64,000 nucleotides of DNA, taken from the NCBI GenBank assembly GCA_947034885.2, contig OX344750.2, forward strand, positions 9,272,553 to 9,336,552, written 5' to 3'. The notes under the pieces were generated by a model. The model worked only from the letters and a program-made list of their open reading frames with translations. It had not been told where the DNA came from and did not search any database. The position numbers were made by a program, and so were the translations under genes. This DNA is from Thuidium tamariscinum. Lineage: Eukaryota > Streptophyta > Bryopsida > Hypnales > Thuidiaceae. The stretch's first letter is position 1. The number at the start of each line of letters is the position of its first letter. Positions 45,401 through 56,622 of this stretch are shown here, in pieces.

Positions 45401-48321
45401 TTAAATCCATATCCGTAATAGAGGACTAAGATTTCATGATTTCAGAATGACCAACACAAATTGATTTATAAATGCTATAAGGATTTATTTTTTATGAATA
45501 TTCATGGAGAGAAAAACTTATACGGAGTAGCATTTTAAAGTCAATAAGTGTAGGTAACACTAAAAATCATTGGTGGGAAAACAAAATGAAGCCCAATCTG
45601 GGTCTCTTGGTCGTTAAGAGGTTGCCAATGAACACTAGAAAGTAAGATCATACAGAGTAGGAAGCCATCCATCGTATTTGCCAGCACGCATGAAGTCATC
45701 GGCTTCAACAACACGCCGAGCTGCTGAAAGAGTCAGAGCTGCTGCCAATTCTGCTGTTGTCTCCGTGAGTACACCCTACAAAGCACACCCAGAAGAAAAT
45801 CATGCCCCTGATATCATGTGAAATCTTTACAACTGCTCTCCTGACATGCACTAAAAAAACAATCTCTTACTCGAGAACGCCTTGCAGGCTCTATTTTCAG
45901 CTGCCTTATCCAATTCATAAGCCTATTGACCATCTTGCATATATTTCACAGTAACACCCTCTTCACTCTATTTAGTTTAGCCCAAAAGAACTTGCACTTC
46001 CTGTTTTACACCACGCAGTATGTTTGGTACTTGAAATGTTAAGGAAACCAAACAAAAACATTTAGTATGATGTAAAAGCAGAAGTAAAAGCGTACAATAA
46101 AAACGAATGAAGATTACAGTCAAGCCACACACATTTTCTCAGACGAATCAGCATTTGGGAGCAGGATATACATACAGGAGTGTTGCCAACCGCAATGCCA
46201 TGTCGAGTAGCTGCTTCCACATCCACGTTGTTGTAGCCTACGGCCATGTTGCTGAAGGCATGGCCACCAGCCTTCTTCAAGGCCCCGAAAAGGGTGTCCC
46301 CCCAATCCTCTGTCAACTGCTCACACAACCATTCAGATACATCCACAAGTAAGGAACTGAAAGCAATGAGAGGAAGAAAACTAAGGTAATAAGACGAGCA
46401 TGAATGAAAAGTTTGCCACTAACTACGCCACATGGACGCAGATAGCAAATTCTACCCTAGGCGTCTCTTTTAAGTAGTCTCTACGACACAACTGAGAAAG
46501 GAAAACAGTTCTGTGAGAAGAAAATAGGAGATGAAGAATGACATTGATCCAAAATCAATGCAAATTAAGAGTCTCTTAAGGAAAATTCTGCTAATTACAC
46601 CTTATGGACATTGATAACGTGTGCTACACTTGGTGTTTCCTTTCGGAGGTAGACTCTATTATTCGGACTAATGTCCGGTAGCAAATAAACTAATGGGATA
46701 TAATAATGGTTCTCCATACAAAATCTTAGCCTACCTGCCCAATGACACCGTCGCACTTCGATCCAATGAGAGACACAATGTCATCCACGCTGAGTATGGT
46801 CTTCTTCTCTGTGCATATCTGCATTAGCAAACTGTATTAGAACCACCTGGTGATGGATGATTGAAAAGAGGCCAAATGAAGCTTGTCAAAACCTGGCATT
46901 CCAATACCACAGAACGATGTAACATTCAAACTCAATCCAAAATCAGAACATGGGAAAGGAAGAACAAACAAGCAACTCAGTGCTGTTTTGATCAATACCA
47001 AAAAGCTCTTGCGGTTCAGGTAATCTGAAACTTAACTGCCATGGAGGCAAAAATATCACTTATTCTAATGTATGGATTTCTACCATTAACTCATGTACCA
47101 AGTCCCACCCTATACTAATCAACTGGCACTTGGAATACTTGAGGTATCACATGGAGCTATGGGCGATGGCATGTAGTCCTTCTGAATTGCGAATTCACGC
47201 ACACAAGGCGCTACACATCAGTCCAGTTAGTGTGGCCCGAGTAAATGTACAAAAACGTTTTCTGACGGCAGTATTTCTTATCCACATACGTGGAAAAAGA
47301 ACGGAAGTATAAAAGCTCCTTCATCATCGAATACTTGAATCCATTTTTAATACACACATGCAAAGATGACGTAAAACAGAAAGTAAAGTCCACTGCAGGC
47401 CACACTGAATAGAATTAAGATTATGGGGTCTATAGCCTGCAGGCATTCAGCTTCTAATGTAACAGCCATACCATTCTCGCGAGCCAGTTGGAATACCATC
47501 TTCGTCGAGAATAATAAAACATGCGTACCCTGACGTTGAGCCATACGAATAGACGGACTACATCAGAGAACGAGAACGAAGAACTTGTGACAGCTAAAAA
47601 TAAACAACTATTCGAGAGAATTCCTGTAAGGATGGTCTATTCATGTTACAAAGAATGGTCGAATATTCCATATTTCAGTTTCTTCGACTGCAATTTTAGT
47701 ACTTAGTTTCGCATTTTCCTCTCAAAATTTTCAACATCCTATATATTTCAGCTGCAACCACTCCAATGTAATTGAAAAACGGGACAGTTGAAGAATCCGG
47801 AACTTCCGCTGCCAGATGTCTCTTCAGAGACATCTTGAATCGGAGACATCCCAAGGGTGCCTGGGTTTACTGCAGGGGGAGGTGCCAATTCTACATTCTA
47901 CCGTACAAAAGTGCTGAAAAAACTTTCAAAATGGCACTGAGCTGGAAAGAGAATTCTTCGTAGCTGTGGCTAAATTCAGAGCCTCTGCAAAGCGAATTTC
48001 AAATTTTAAACCCCATAAAAACTTCGTGCCATAACTTTCAAAACAACGCAAGCTCAAGAAGCTCAGCCACTCCAACAAAACCAAAAGAAAATCCTCGAAT
48101 CACAGCAAACTCCATAAGTCAAAATTCCCACACAACAAAAGTCGTAAACCACACGGAATCCCTACAAATTTCGGGAAGAATTGAATGGAACTTACTTCAA
48201 CTCGGCATCCGACACTGGTGAGCGCTTTGATCCACTGCGTGCCGGGCATGGGCTTGGTGCTGACGACGCGCAGCGACCCGCCCGCATTGTGCACCTGCAC
48301 TGCCAGTTTGTTTGCTGCCAT
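42488..48321 (-). CDS. HPR1: NADH-dependent hydroxypyruvate reductase, peroxisomal
   Basis: Reduces hydroxypyruvate to glycerate in the photorespiratory C2 cycle in leaf peroxisomes. Thirteen GT-AG exons give 395 aa in one open frame: 48321-48196, 46818-46735, 46316-46176, 45775-45654, 45360-45279, 44905-44833, 44610-44519, 44163-44089, 43867-43760, 43579-43502, 43365-43321, 42921-42807, 42534-42488 (stop TAA). It is a D-2-hydroxyacid dehydrogenase: the NAD-binding loop is GAGRIG (173-178). Catalytic residues of the family are in place: Arg274 (NASRGPVVDE), Glu near 301-303 (DVFEDEP) and His321 (PHIASAS). SNMAVGYNNVDVEAA near 92-106 is characteristic of plant HPR1. The C-terminus GKAKAKL ends in AKL, a PTS1 variant of the SKL usual in flowering plants, after an Ala/Lys linker. 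Length fits the ~386 aa of Arabidopsis HPR1. The start follows from MAANKLAVQVHNAGGSLRVV. Confidence 0.97.
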
Positions 48322-49867
48322 CGCTCCACAAAATTGCAATTGCGATTGTACCCAAATCGATTCCCTTTCTCACTCTTCAATTGCAATTGCACCCAACTAA
48401 AATCGACAGCCTTCTGAATTAGTGAGAATTGGTGATGTGGAGGAAGAGCTAGGAAGGACATGGCTGAGACGGAGGCTTTGGGGCTCTGGGACGACGACGA
48501 TGAGAGGGGATAAAAGTCGATTTGTCGTCGGGTTTGGGGATGAATGTGGCGGGGAACTTGTGCCTGGGATATAAAGAAGGCGAGGAGAGGTCGTGAGAGC
48601 CTTATCTGGGATTCAGGGCTGGGGACTGGGCTGGGACTGGGGCACGTGTTGTTGTTGCAATGGGGGCATACATGCCTAAGGTAGCAGCACCCATAACCGT
48701 GAATTTAGGGGTTATGGGTTTTATTGCTAATGAACATTATTACTTCTAGCACAAACCTATTGCATTGTAACTTTAATTGAACTTAGGAGAATATGGATTG
48801 GATGAAAAACATTCAAGATGAAATGTTTGAGATGAAAATGTGACTATTTTCTAATGTGGTAGGGTCGTGATAGTTTGTAATTAATATAATAGATTAAGAG
48901 ACATCCAACAAATTACTAGACCCTACTAGCAAGAAAAGAATAATTCTTGTGCACTTTCAGATGTATTATTTGGACACTATGAATATAAGTTGTGAATTTT
49001 TAAAGAATCTATCATAAATATATCTAATATCGGCACTAATATTCAAATGTAGTACATCCTTATAATGACATCTATTTATTTTCCAAGATTTTAGAAGAGA
49101 CAATTATAAGTATAGAGAAGGTTATGGGTGCTCCTACTTTATTTGCTATCTGTATACTTTGGAAAAGCTATTTGTCAACTTATATACTTTTCAAAAATAG
49201 AAAAGTTGAAAGAACCATTTGCAAGTAGAATCAAGACATTTGTTTTTTCAAAATTTGCTTAGGCTAAAGTGGTAAAGCAAGGATAGCCTATCCTAAACCA
49301 CATTTTGACATGCCTTCTCTCCAAGTGTTGCTAAAGGGTTTCTAAAATTGTAGTGATAGGTAGGTGATTGATACAAATGGAAATGTCTAATAGATGTAGA
49401 AATTGGATGATTAATAATATTGAGTTGTTTTACCTCATTCACTATTTTTGGTCCCCTATCAAAAATATCATGAAAGGACAGCTACAAATCTAAAAGGTTC
49501 ATTGGATGACTTCACTATTAATCCTATAATGCTCCAATGTTCAGTAAAATCTAGACAATAAACAAAGAAGTTCTATGGTCTTTTTTTAACACAAAACTTC
49601 TCATTCACTGAAACCAATGTTTGACTTTAAGATCTATACTTTCAATATAATGAATTTGATGAAGTTGAAGCTAATAATATATATTTATATAGGTTTAAGA
49701 GAAAATATACAAAAAATTACAAAAGAATTTTGGTTGCACTAAAGGATTGACTATAGAAGCAAAAAAGAAAAGTCACAATTTATCAAGAGTAATGTAGCAT
49801 TCTTTGAATTCACTAAGAAAATTCTTGCATGGTAGAAAGTGGTTGGTGCATAGAAGTTATAAAAACA
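48322..49867. other. HPR1 5' flank, then AT-rich spacer
   Basis: The first ~350 bp upstream of HPR1 are GC-rich and would hold its 5'UTR and promoter; I could not point to a convincing TATA box in the right orientation. From about 48680 the DNA is AT-rich spacer without a supported gene. Confidence 0.5.
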
Positions 49868-50071
49868 TGGTCAATTCTGTTAAAATGGTGGTACTCCAAT
49901 AAAATGGCATGACATTCCGTTAAAATGGCACTTTTTCTTCCTCTACCACTAAGCCTCTATATCAAAATGGTACACAAAACATGTCAAAATGGCACTTGAA
50001 ATTTGTCAAAGTGGCACACGGAATATGTCAAAATGGCACTCGGAATACTGCCATTTTAACGAAATTGACCA
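49868..50071. mobile_element. element I with internal 'tcaaaatggcac' repeats (204 bp)
   Basis: The left end TGGTCAATTCTGTTAAAATGG and the reverse-complemented right end TGGTCAATTTCGTTAAAATGG form terminal inverted repeats. The middle carries at least five direct copies of a motif like (g)tcaaaatggcac, spaced about 17-20 bp. It has no coding capacity. Confidence 0.65.
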
Positions 50072-50483
50072 TAAACCAAGTTGTTGAAGAATTCTTCATT
50101 GGTGAAGAAGGTGTTAAACCTTTGAACAAAGTCACAAAAGAATCTTAGATATACTATATTATAGAGTACCTTGTAAAGATGTACCTATTGGTCCAATAAT
50201 CATACTCTTTTGGTATCTACCTTTGTCATGGAGAGCCACATCCTTCCAAGGTTAATAATGTTAGTTGGTTTTTTGTAATACATTGCTATTCCTATAGCCA
50301 ATAACTAATACAAAATTTTAGGGAATGTTAGATTCTAGCCTTGTATCATAAAAAATTATAGTTGTTGTAAACCTAGTAGTGATCCAATTTCATCAAAATG
50401 TATTATATGCAATCATTACATAATTTGAATTTTGGTCTATACATTAGATATTTTATTGTTGTAGTACTTTAGGATATAAGATA

Positions 50484-50640
50484 TTAACCCTACAAGGGTG
50501 TTGAAGACAAAAAAATGGTTGATAAAAGACTTTCCAAATCACTATTGAAATGAAAATTGTACCTACTAGTTCAAAGATCACATCATTTTTGGCAAACAAC
50601 TATGGCTAGTGATAGCTAGGTCTTGTCCTTTTAGGGTTAA
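50484..50640. mobile_element. family F element Fg, short (157 bp)
   Basis: The left end is TTAACCCTACAAGGGTG and the reverse-complemented right end is TTAACCCTAAAAGGACAAG, with TTAA at both edges. It is the smallest candidate copy. The match is confined to the termini, so confidence is moderate. Confidence 0.5.
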
Positions 50641-50800
50641 ATTGTCATAAGCTAGCACTCTACAATAATATACCTTCCTAAATTATGATGAAATTGGGTC
50701 ACATGGTTAGTTTAACAACAACTCACCTTATTCCCAAGCATTCCAAAGACCATATAGTAACCTTGAAGGGCTTGAAAATCTTTTGCAGCCATATAGTTAA

Positions 50801-51521
50801 GGGTCATTGCAAGAAAGACTAGCCCTTTTTTGTAGCATTTGACTCTTTACTAGCTATATTGTGACATTTTGAAAAAAAAATTAAATGATATAAAATATGA
50901 AAAATTAGTATAGTATCAGAAATAGGATGTAACCAAAATCTGAGACCTAAAAATGTAGGTCAAGAGTTATTCACAAATTGTAGTAATCTAGTTTTTGATG
51001 AAAATAGACACTTTGATGTTTTAATTTGTAAAAAATAGGAAAAAAAATTTCAACAAAACTAAAAATTGTCATTTTAGAAAAACTTCATAATGAAGAGATT
51101 TCACAAAAATAATGATTTTAAGACCATCTTGAATGTTTCATAGAATGTACACAAGGGAGACCTATTAGCAAGCACGTAGAGGTTACAAAATAATGTTTTT
51201 ATAATTTCCTTTTGTAGGTGTATGCCTAACTAGTGTGGAAATAGACCACAAAAATTTCAACTTTAGATTATTAATTTTGGATGCTCCTCTATACTAGAAC
51301 CCTCTAAACTATAAAGTATGATAAATTAGCTAAACTTATATTCAAATATAAAGTGACTTTTGAATTTTTTTTGAAAAATAAAGAATCTCATTGGTATCAA
51401 ATTATACATTTTCAATAAAAATTTCAATTAATTGGTTACACACTTCAAAAGTTATAGTAGATGACAACCTTATTATTCCAAGTGTGACACAAAATAATAT
51501 ATGTCTTTTTTACAATCACCC
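50801..51521 (-). mobile_element. family H element H3, inverted and decayed
   Basis: It starts GGGTCATTGCAAGAAA. The interior matches 51935-52666 in reverse orientation: 'tcaataaaaatttca' and 'aagttatagt' mirror 'tgaaatttttattgaac' and 'actataactttt'. It ends in a decayed 'tttttacaatcaccc'. Its length of 721 bp agrees with H2. Confidence 0.55.
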
Positions 51522-51934
51522 TATATTATGAATTTGGTGGAATTTGATTATTAAAACATTGATCAAACACTTTTTAGTACAAAGTAAATTAATGATCATG
51601 AAAGTATGCTAATAACAATGTATTACAATTCATATATTAAACCATACTTAAAGAGTTATATAAGGCTAAATATAGGTCATATAGAAGAATCCTAAGGGCC
51701 TTTGAGGGTTGAGTGATGAATGCAATGCTTGTAGACAATGTTTGATCCAAAACTTTTTTATTCATCTATGATGATGCTTGAATTTTTAATAGACATGATG
51801 AAATTGTGATAAATAATGTATATGTACAAAAATACGAGTAAGAAGTGGAAAAATTCACAAAATGATTTATTGGTTACCACATTAATTTGAGAAAATACAA
51901 TCTTTGACTTTTAGTCACTTTAAGATAGCTACAC
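51522..51934. other. AT-rich spacer
   Basis: No gene is supported. A degenerate family F-like end ('ggcctttgagggttga') lies near 51698. Confidence 0.4.
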
Positions 51935-52666
51935 GGGTCATTGCAAGAAACACCGGTCCTATTTCGCGTCACACCGCGAACCACTTTTTTGTTTTTCACT
52001 ATAACTTTTGGAGATTAAGTCCAATGAACATGAAATTTTTATTGAACATACCTAACTTGAATTTTATTAGATCCCTTATTTTTCAAAAATTAAAAAAAAT
52101 CATTTTATATTTAAAAAACATTTTCGTTGAGCTGTCACATAAATACATTTATGGTTACCATTACATTCACAGTGTCTAAATTTAATGATTTGAAGACAAA
52201 ACTTTCATGGTCTATTTGCATAGGTGTAAAACCTATGAATTCCAAATAAAAATCTAAAAAAAATATTTTTTTATGTCCTCCACATGAGTACAAATTTTTT
52301 CCAGTGGCACGCAATTTTTGAACATTGATGAAGGTTCTAAGATCGTTCTTTTGGTCAAATCTCATCAAAATCAACTTTCCTCAAATGGCCAATTTTTATT
52401 TTTTCTTAAAATTTATTTTCCTAATTTTTACAAATTAAAATGTGGAAGTACTAATTTTCATGAGATTTTGCACTTTTCTAGATTTCCTACTTAGAGATTT
52501 TTCCTATGCCTTTCCTTTCTAGGGTACCTTCTTCTTAAAGGTTTATACATGAATCATATTTTTCACTTTTTTTAAAACTTGTTTTTCTAATTTTAAAGTA
52601 CTCCCGAAAAAAATAAATACTATTGAAAACGCTACGCTTTTTGCACAGTGTTTCTTGCAACGACCC
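51935..52666 (+). mobile_element. family H element H2
   Basis: The ends are GGGTCATTGCAAGAAA and TTTCTTGCAACGACCC. A possible 4-bp target duplication ACAC flanks it: 'ctacac' precedes and 'acacct' follows. It aligns over its length with 9413-10169. Near the left end it carries a GC-rich 'tttcgcgtcacaccgcgaa' hairpin absent from H1. The 91-codon ORF inside is not convincing. Confidence 0.75.
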
Positions 52667-52926
52667 ACACCTAAAAATTATTCAATTAGAGAAATTCTAT
52701 TTGCATACCAAAATGTGATATTGATTATTTTGTATTTATGCCTAAAGACCATACAATGATAAAGATCAAGTATCCAAGGTCACCAAATGTGCTTGGACAA
52801 AAAACATTATACCAAGCTATACTTATACTTTAACAACTTTGAAGCACTCACTCTATAAAATCAAATACAAATCGTTTTTTTAATTTTCTTCTTTCTTGAG
52901 TATGGATCTTTTATAATTGATTGCCC

Positions 52927-54438
52927 GTGGGGAGGACACTTCTCGTGTTTTAGCAACCCACGTGTGGTGGAATATAGGATGGATTTAATTTGTTTTGGGT
53001 AATGTTTATAAGTACTTATAAAAGAATTACATATAAGGTAGGGGACATGAAAAATGACAAGTCCATTATAAGTAATGTAGGTAGCCAAAAAATATGGTTC
53101 ATTAATTTTTAGGTACATGTAATTTAGGGGCAAAAGAATTAGATGCAAGGAATTGTATTTAGTAGGGTTCATTTATACTACATCAAAATTACAATATAGT
53201 ACTATGTTAGACTTACAGTATAGTACCATACATTGAGGGCAAATTTGTCACACCTTGGACGAAATCTTTTCTTTTTGCTTAAATTTCCCTTTCATTCACC
53301 CCATTTAGAATTTTCAGGATTTGGTTTATTGTGATTGGAAATATTTTGTTAATTGTAGCTATGGCCTTTTTGCTTTACCACATTGCAAGCTCAACATGAT
53401 AGAAGCTTTACAAAATCTTGTTTTACAGGGCTAAAATAAGGCAGGCTTTCTAGAATTTTGTTCTACTCAGGCTTAATCAAGGCTTTACTATTAGGTTTGA
53501 GTAATGAAGGTCATACTATTAGTTTATAAGCTAAAATCAAGGTTTAACAATTAAGTCTTAAGGCTATACAACATAATATACAGAGTATTATTTTATATGA
53601 TTTTTTGATTTTTTGAAACATATGGATAATATAATATTTAATTTTTCATCAAATTTTTTCTGAAGATTTTGAATTGTTTTCATTAGTCTTTTCGACACTA
53701 TCAAACTTGTCATGTCATGATTTTTGAAAATTTCATTATGTGCCATATTTATTTAATTTTGAGTTAATTTTTAACGAATCTGACTCGAGCGTAGGATACT
53801 TGTACGTTAGAGTTACAAGATGAAACTCCAAATCAATGGATGAAGGTGCGATTTCATAGACTTAGAGTTTTAAAGTAGCTATTGGGTGGCAAATGGTAGA
53901 TTGAATGTTTTTTCCAAATGTGTAAGTGCTTGTCAGAAATGCAGTAAGGTGTTATTGCTATAGTTTTTTTCATTTGCTAGCAGGCATTTCTTCTTGTCCG
54001 CATTTTGACATTGAGGCACATTTTCAGTACTTTGCACATTTAATACTTTCATTGACTTCAACTCTGTGTTTTTTAACACATTCTTCATATGGCTTCTAAT
54101 TGTTGAGTATGGCTTTCAATTCTAATGTTTTGTGTTTGATTCATGCATACTAATTGGTGTTTAGAAATTTAATCTTTGTTTCTATGAACTTTTTCCTTGT
54201 CATTTTTACTTTCTCATTAGTTTTTTACTTAGTTTTTTTACTTACAAAAAATATAGGCTAAAAAAAATTGCATTGACCTACATATTATAAGTAATGATAT
54301 AGATGATTATATAGGAAATTTTCTTGCATTAGGGAATGCTAGGGGCTTCTTAATGTTGCCTAGAAGGTAAATAGGCCCCCCAAAAATACCTCTACCACAC
54401 ATGGGTCCTTTAAATGTAATGAGAGTGTCCTCCCCGAG
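52927..54438. mobile_element. family J element J1, Mutator-like (1512 bp)
   Basis: It is flanked by the exact 9-bp direct repeat TGATTGCCC (52918-52926 and 54439-54447). The left end is GTGGGGAGGACACTT and the right end is GAGTGTCCTCCCCGAG, forming inverted repeats that continue inward with diverged 'acccacgtgtggtgg'/'cctctaccacacatgggt'. A 9-bp duplication and extended inverted ends suit a Mutator-like element. The interior has no transposase ORF, so it would be non-autonomous. Confidence 0.7.
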
Positions 54439-54447
54439 TGATTGCCC

Positions 54448-54883
54448 TAAATGAATACAATATAGACCTTGCCCTACCTAAAAGTTTGATAATGCTTTAA
54501 TTTGAGTTATGGAATGGATAAGTTGTTAAATAGTCATTACTTCTTCTTTTAAACTCTTAGAAAGAAAAGTACCCCCTCCATACTTATACTTCTATTAATA
54601 GCCTTTGATCCATCCACACACTTGGTATATAAAGTTCAAATGGTTTATTTGTAGATATTTTGGTTACATAGTGTTTTTTAATAACAAACAAGTACAGGAC
54701 AACCAAACCATACATATAGTGAATAAAATCCAAAACAAAGAGAAACAAATAGACAAAAGGCTATATAATGGCACATAGTAGAAGGCCCTCTCAATTTTAA
54801 ACAACAATGTCATTATTCTTGCTAGTGAAGACTGGTGATTGAAAGCAAGACACATTTGAACATAGCTCAAATCTTCTCTACCG
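54448..54883. other. AT-rich spacer
   Basis: No gene or bounded element is supported. Confidence 0.5.
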
Positions 54884-55010
54884 CTAGTAGAGATCTTCCT
54901 GGTTTTGTTGTTTTGGTCGTGTTGATGATCAACAAATTTCTATTAATCAATAGAAATTTGTTGATCATCGATGTGACCAAAACAACAAAACCAGGAAGAT
55001 TTTCTACTAG
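54884..55010. repeat. 61-bp-arm hairpin with 4-nt loop
   Basis: The arms 54884-54944 and 54949-55010 are complementary along their length. The differences are one single-base indel and one change near the base, plus four positions that all allow G-U wobble in RNA. The loop is only AATC. A short ORF spans it (54835-55053) but is a by-product of the palindrome. It may be a foldback element or a hairpin-RNA source. Confidence 0.8.
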
Positions 55011-55347
55011 TATACTAATTCAAGGTGATGACGAGCTCCACTTTGTACTTTAAATAAGGTCACTAGGCCCAAGTCTAAGAAGGCTTTCTACAAGACTTTG
55101 ATGGTATAGTCTTGTGTCAGTTTGATTAAGATAAAACCTTATTATTCTAAGCTTTTTGGATGGTCCATAAGGACAACCCTTGAAGTAGCGTTGATATGAT
55201 TTTGGGATTGACAAATTTGTAGGTGGGCCGGAGGAGGGGGGCATGGCTCTAAAGATACATTGCATAGAATTAAATTTCATATAAAGACTCAACCTTGGTT
55301 GATTCCCTTTAAATATGATGAAGGATGGATTGGACATATTTCTATAC

Positions 55348-55619
55348 ATAAAAGATTTTTTGGCCATATTGAGAGACTACAAGTTTCCAGATTGTAGGAA
55401 ATTGCTGAAATCTATTTCTCATTTGATCTAATGTGGCAAGGACACTACTACATCAAATAATAATATTTGATTAATATTTGATTTTTTTTGGAATTGAAAA
55501 AAATAAATTAAAATATTTTCAATTTTTTCAATTTTTTTCAATTTGACCAGCAATGATTAGTTCACAGATTGGAGAATAGGACTAAAATAGTTTCTTAGTG
55601 CCATAAAAAAACCTCTTAT
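55348..55619 (+). mobile_element. family C element C4, decayed
   Basis: The right end AAAACCTCTTAT is intact; the left end is decayed to ATAAAAGATTTTTT. The interior follows C1 (26470-26767) in order: 'gagagact', 'agtttccagattgtaggaaa', 'gatctaatgtggca', 'acatca.ataataatat', 'gaccagcaatg' and 'ggttcacag'-like. It lies ~150 bp from C3. Confidence 0.6.
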
Positions 55620-55766
55620 GCTTCTTACACTCTCGGGCAATAAAAGAATTTGTGAATACGAGTTTCTTCATTATTTGCACTACAACAATTGTACACAACA
55701 TCAATACCCATGTTGATTTGAGCTATCTAAGTATGAATCATGACGAAGTTGTGCCATATAGATAAC

Positions 55767-56113
55767 ATAAGAGGATTTTTGGGCCCCCAGAAGACCGTTT
55801 CAGGGGTGTTCCCCGAAATTGTTCCCACTGCTGCAGACCAGCCCCTTGCTGGTCTGAATTTTTGAATTTTGAAAAAAAAAAATTAAAATTTTTTTTTCCA
55901 AAAAACTTCAGAATGTACTAAAGAGCAAAAAAATGTTTTTTTTTCAAAAAAATATTTTAAAAATATTTAATAATTAATTAAAATTAATAAAAAAATAGAA
56001 TTTTCTGATGTGGCAGTCGCTCGACCACACCAACATCGTGTTCCTAGCGTTCCCAATGCGTTCCCAGCGTTTGGGAACTCGCAGTCTTGTAAACCAGCTA
56101 GAAATCCTCTTAT
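55767..56113 (-). mobile_element. family C element C3, inverted
   Basis: The ends are ATAAGAGGATTTTTGG and CTAGAAATCCTCTTAT. Relative to C2 it is reversed: 'agaccgtttcaggggtgttcc', a GACCAGC/GCTGGTC hairpin ('gaccagccccttgctggtc'), an A/T tract, 'tgatgtggca', 'gttcccaatgcgttcccagcg' and 'gggaactcgcagtc'. It is 347 bp and non-coding. Confidence 0.75.
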
Positions 56114-56316
56114 GTATAAACATTTCACCTTTATGAGATCGGTACTTGTGCTATATTTTCTTCTAATCAAGTTCAAATATTAGAAGAAGGTGACAATTTG
56201 GACATTTGGATGGTGGATGATTGTAAGAAGCATGGTTTGGGTTTAAAAATGTAGTTATTGGCCATAAGAGTGGTTGCATTATATACTAGTACTAGATGTG
56301 TTTACTAATGCCCGTA

Positions 56317-56614
56317 CTAGGGGAAGACACTTCCCGTTTTTTAATAACCTATGTGCGGCGGAAGATAGGGTACATTTAAATAATCTTGGGTAAAATTTAT
56401 AAGAAATTTATATATAAAATAGGGGACATTAAAAAGGCAAAGTGTTTTAAAAATAAAATAGGGATGATAATATGGCTGATTTTTCCGCTTTATGGTAAAA
56501 TAGGGGCTCTTTTAATGTTGCCAAGTAATGATTACAAGTAATTGATAGCCCCCCTAAAAATACCCCACCGCCGCACGTGGATCCCCCAAATACACAAGAA
56601 GTGTCCTCCCCAGG
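56317..56614. mobile_element. family J element J2 (298 bp)
   Basis: It is flanked by the exact 8-bp direct repeat TGCCCGTA (56309-56316 and 56615-56622). The left end is CTAGGGGAAGACACTT and the right end, reverse-complemented, is CCTGGGGAGGACACTT. Inverted similarity continues inward through 'tgtgcggcgga'/'ccgccgcacgtgg' and 'aaaataggggac'/'aaaataggggctc'. It is a short non-autonomous relative of J1. Confidence 0.75.
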
Positions 56615-56622
56615 TGCCCGTA

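Noticed and set aside
48461-48520. Forward ATG (MAETEALGLWDDDD...) upstream of HPR1 as a divergent gene start
   Set aside because: The frame closes within about 20 codons and no downstream exon is apparent.
54835-55053. 72-codon forward ORF
   Set aside because: It spans both arms of the 61-bp hairpin, so the encoded peptide is a by-product of the inverted repeat.
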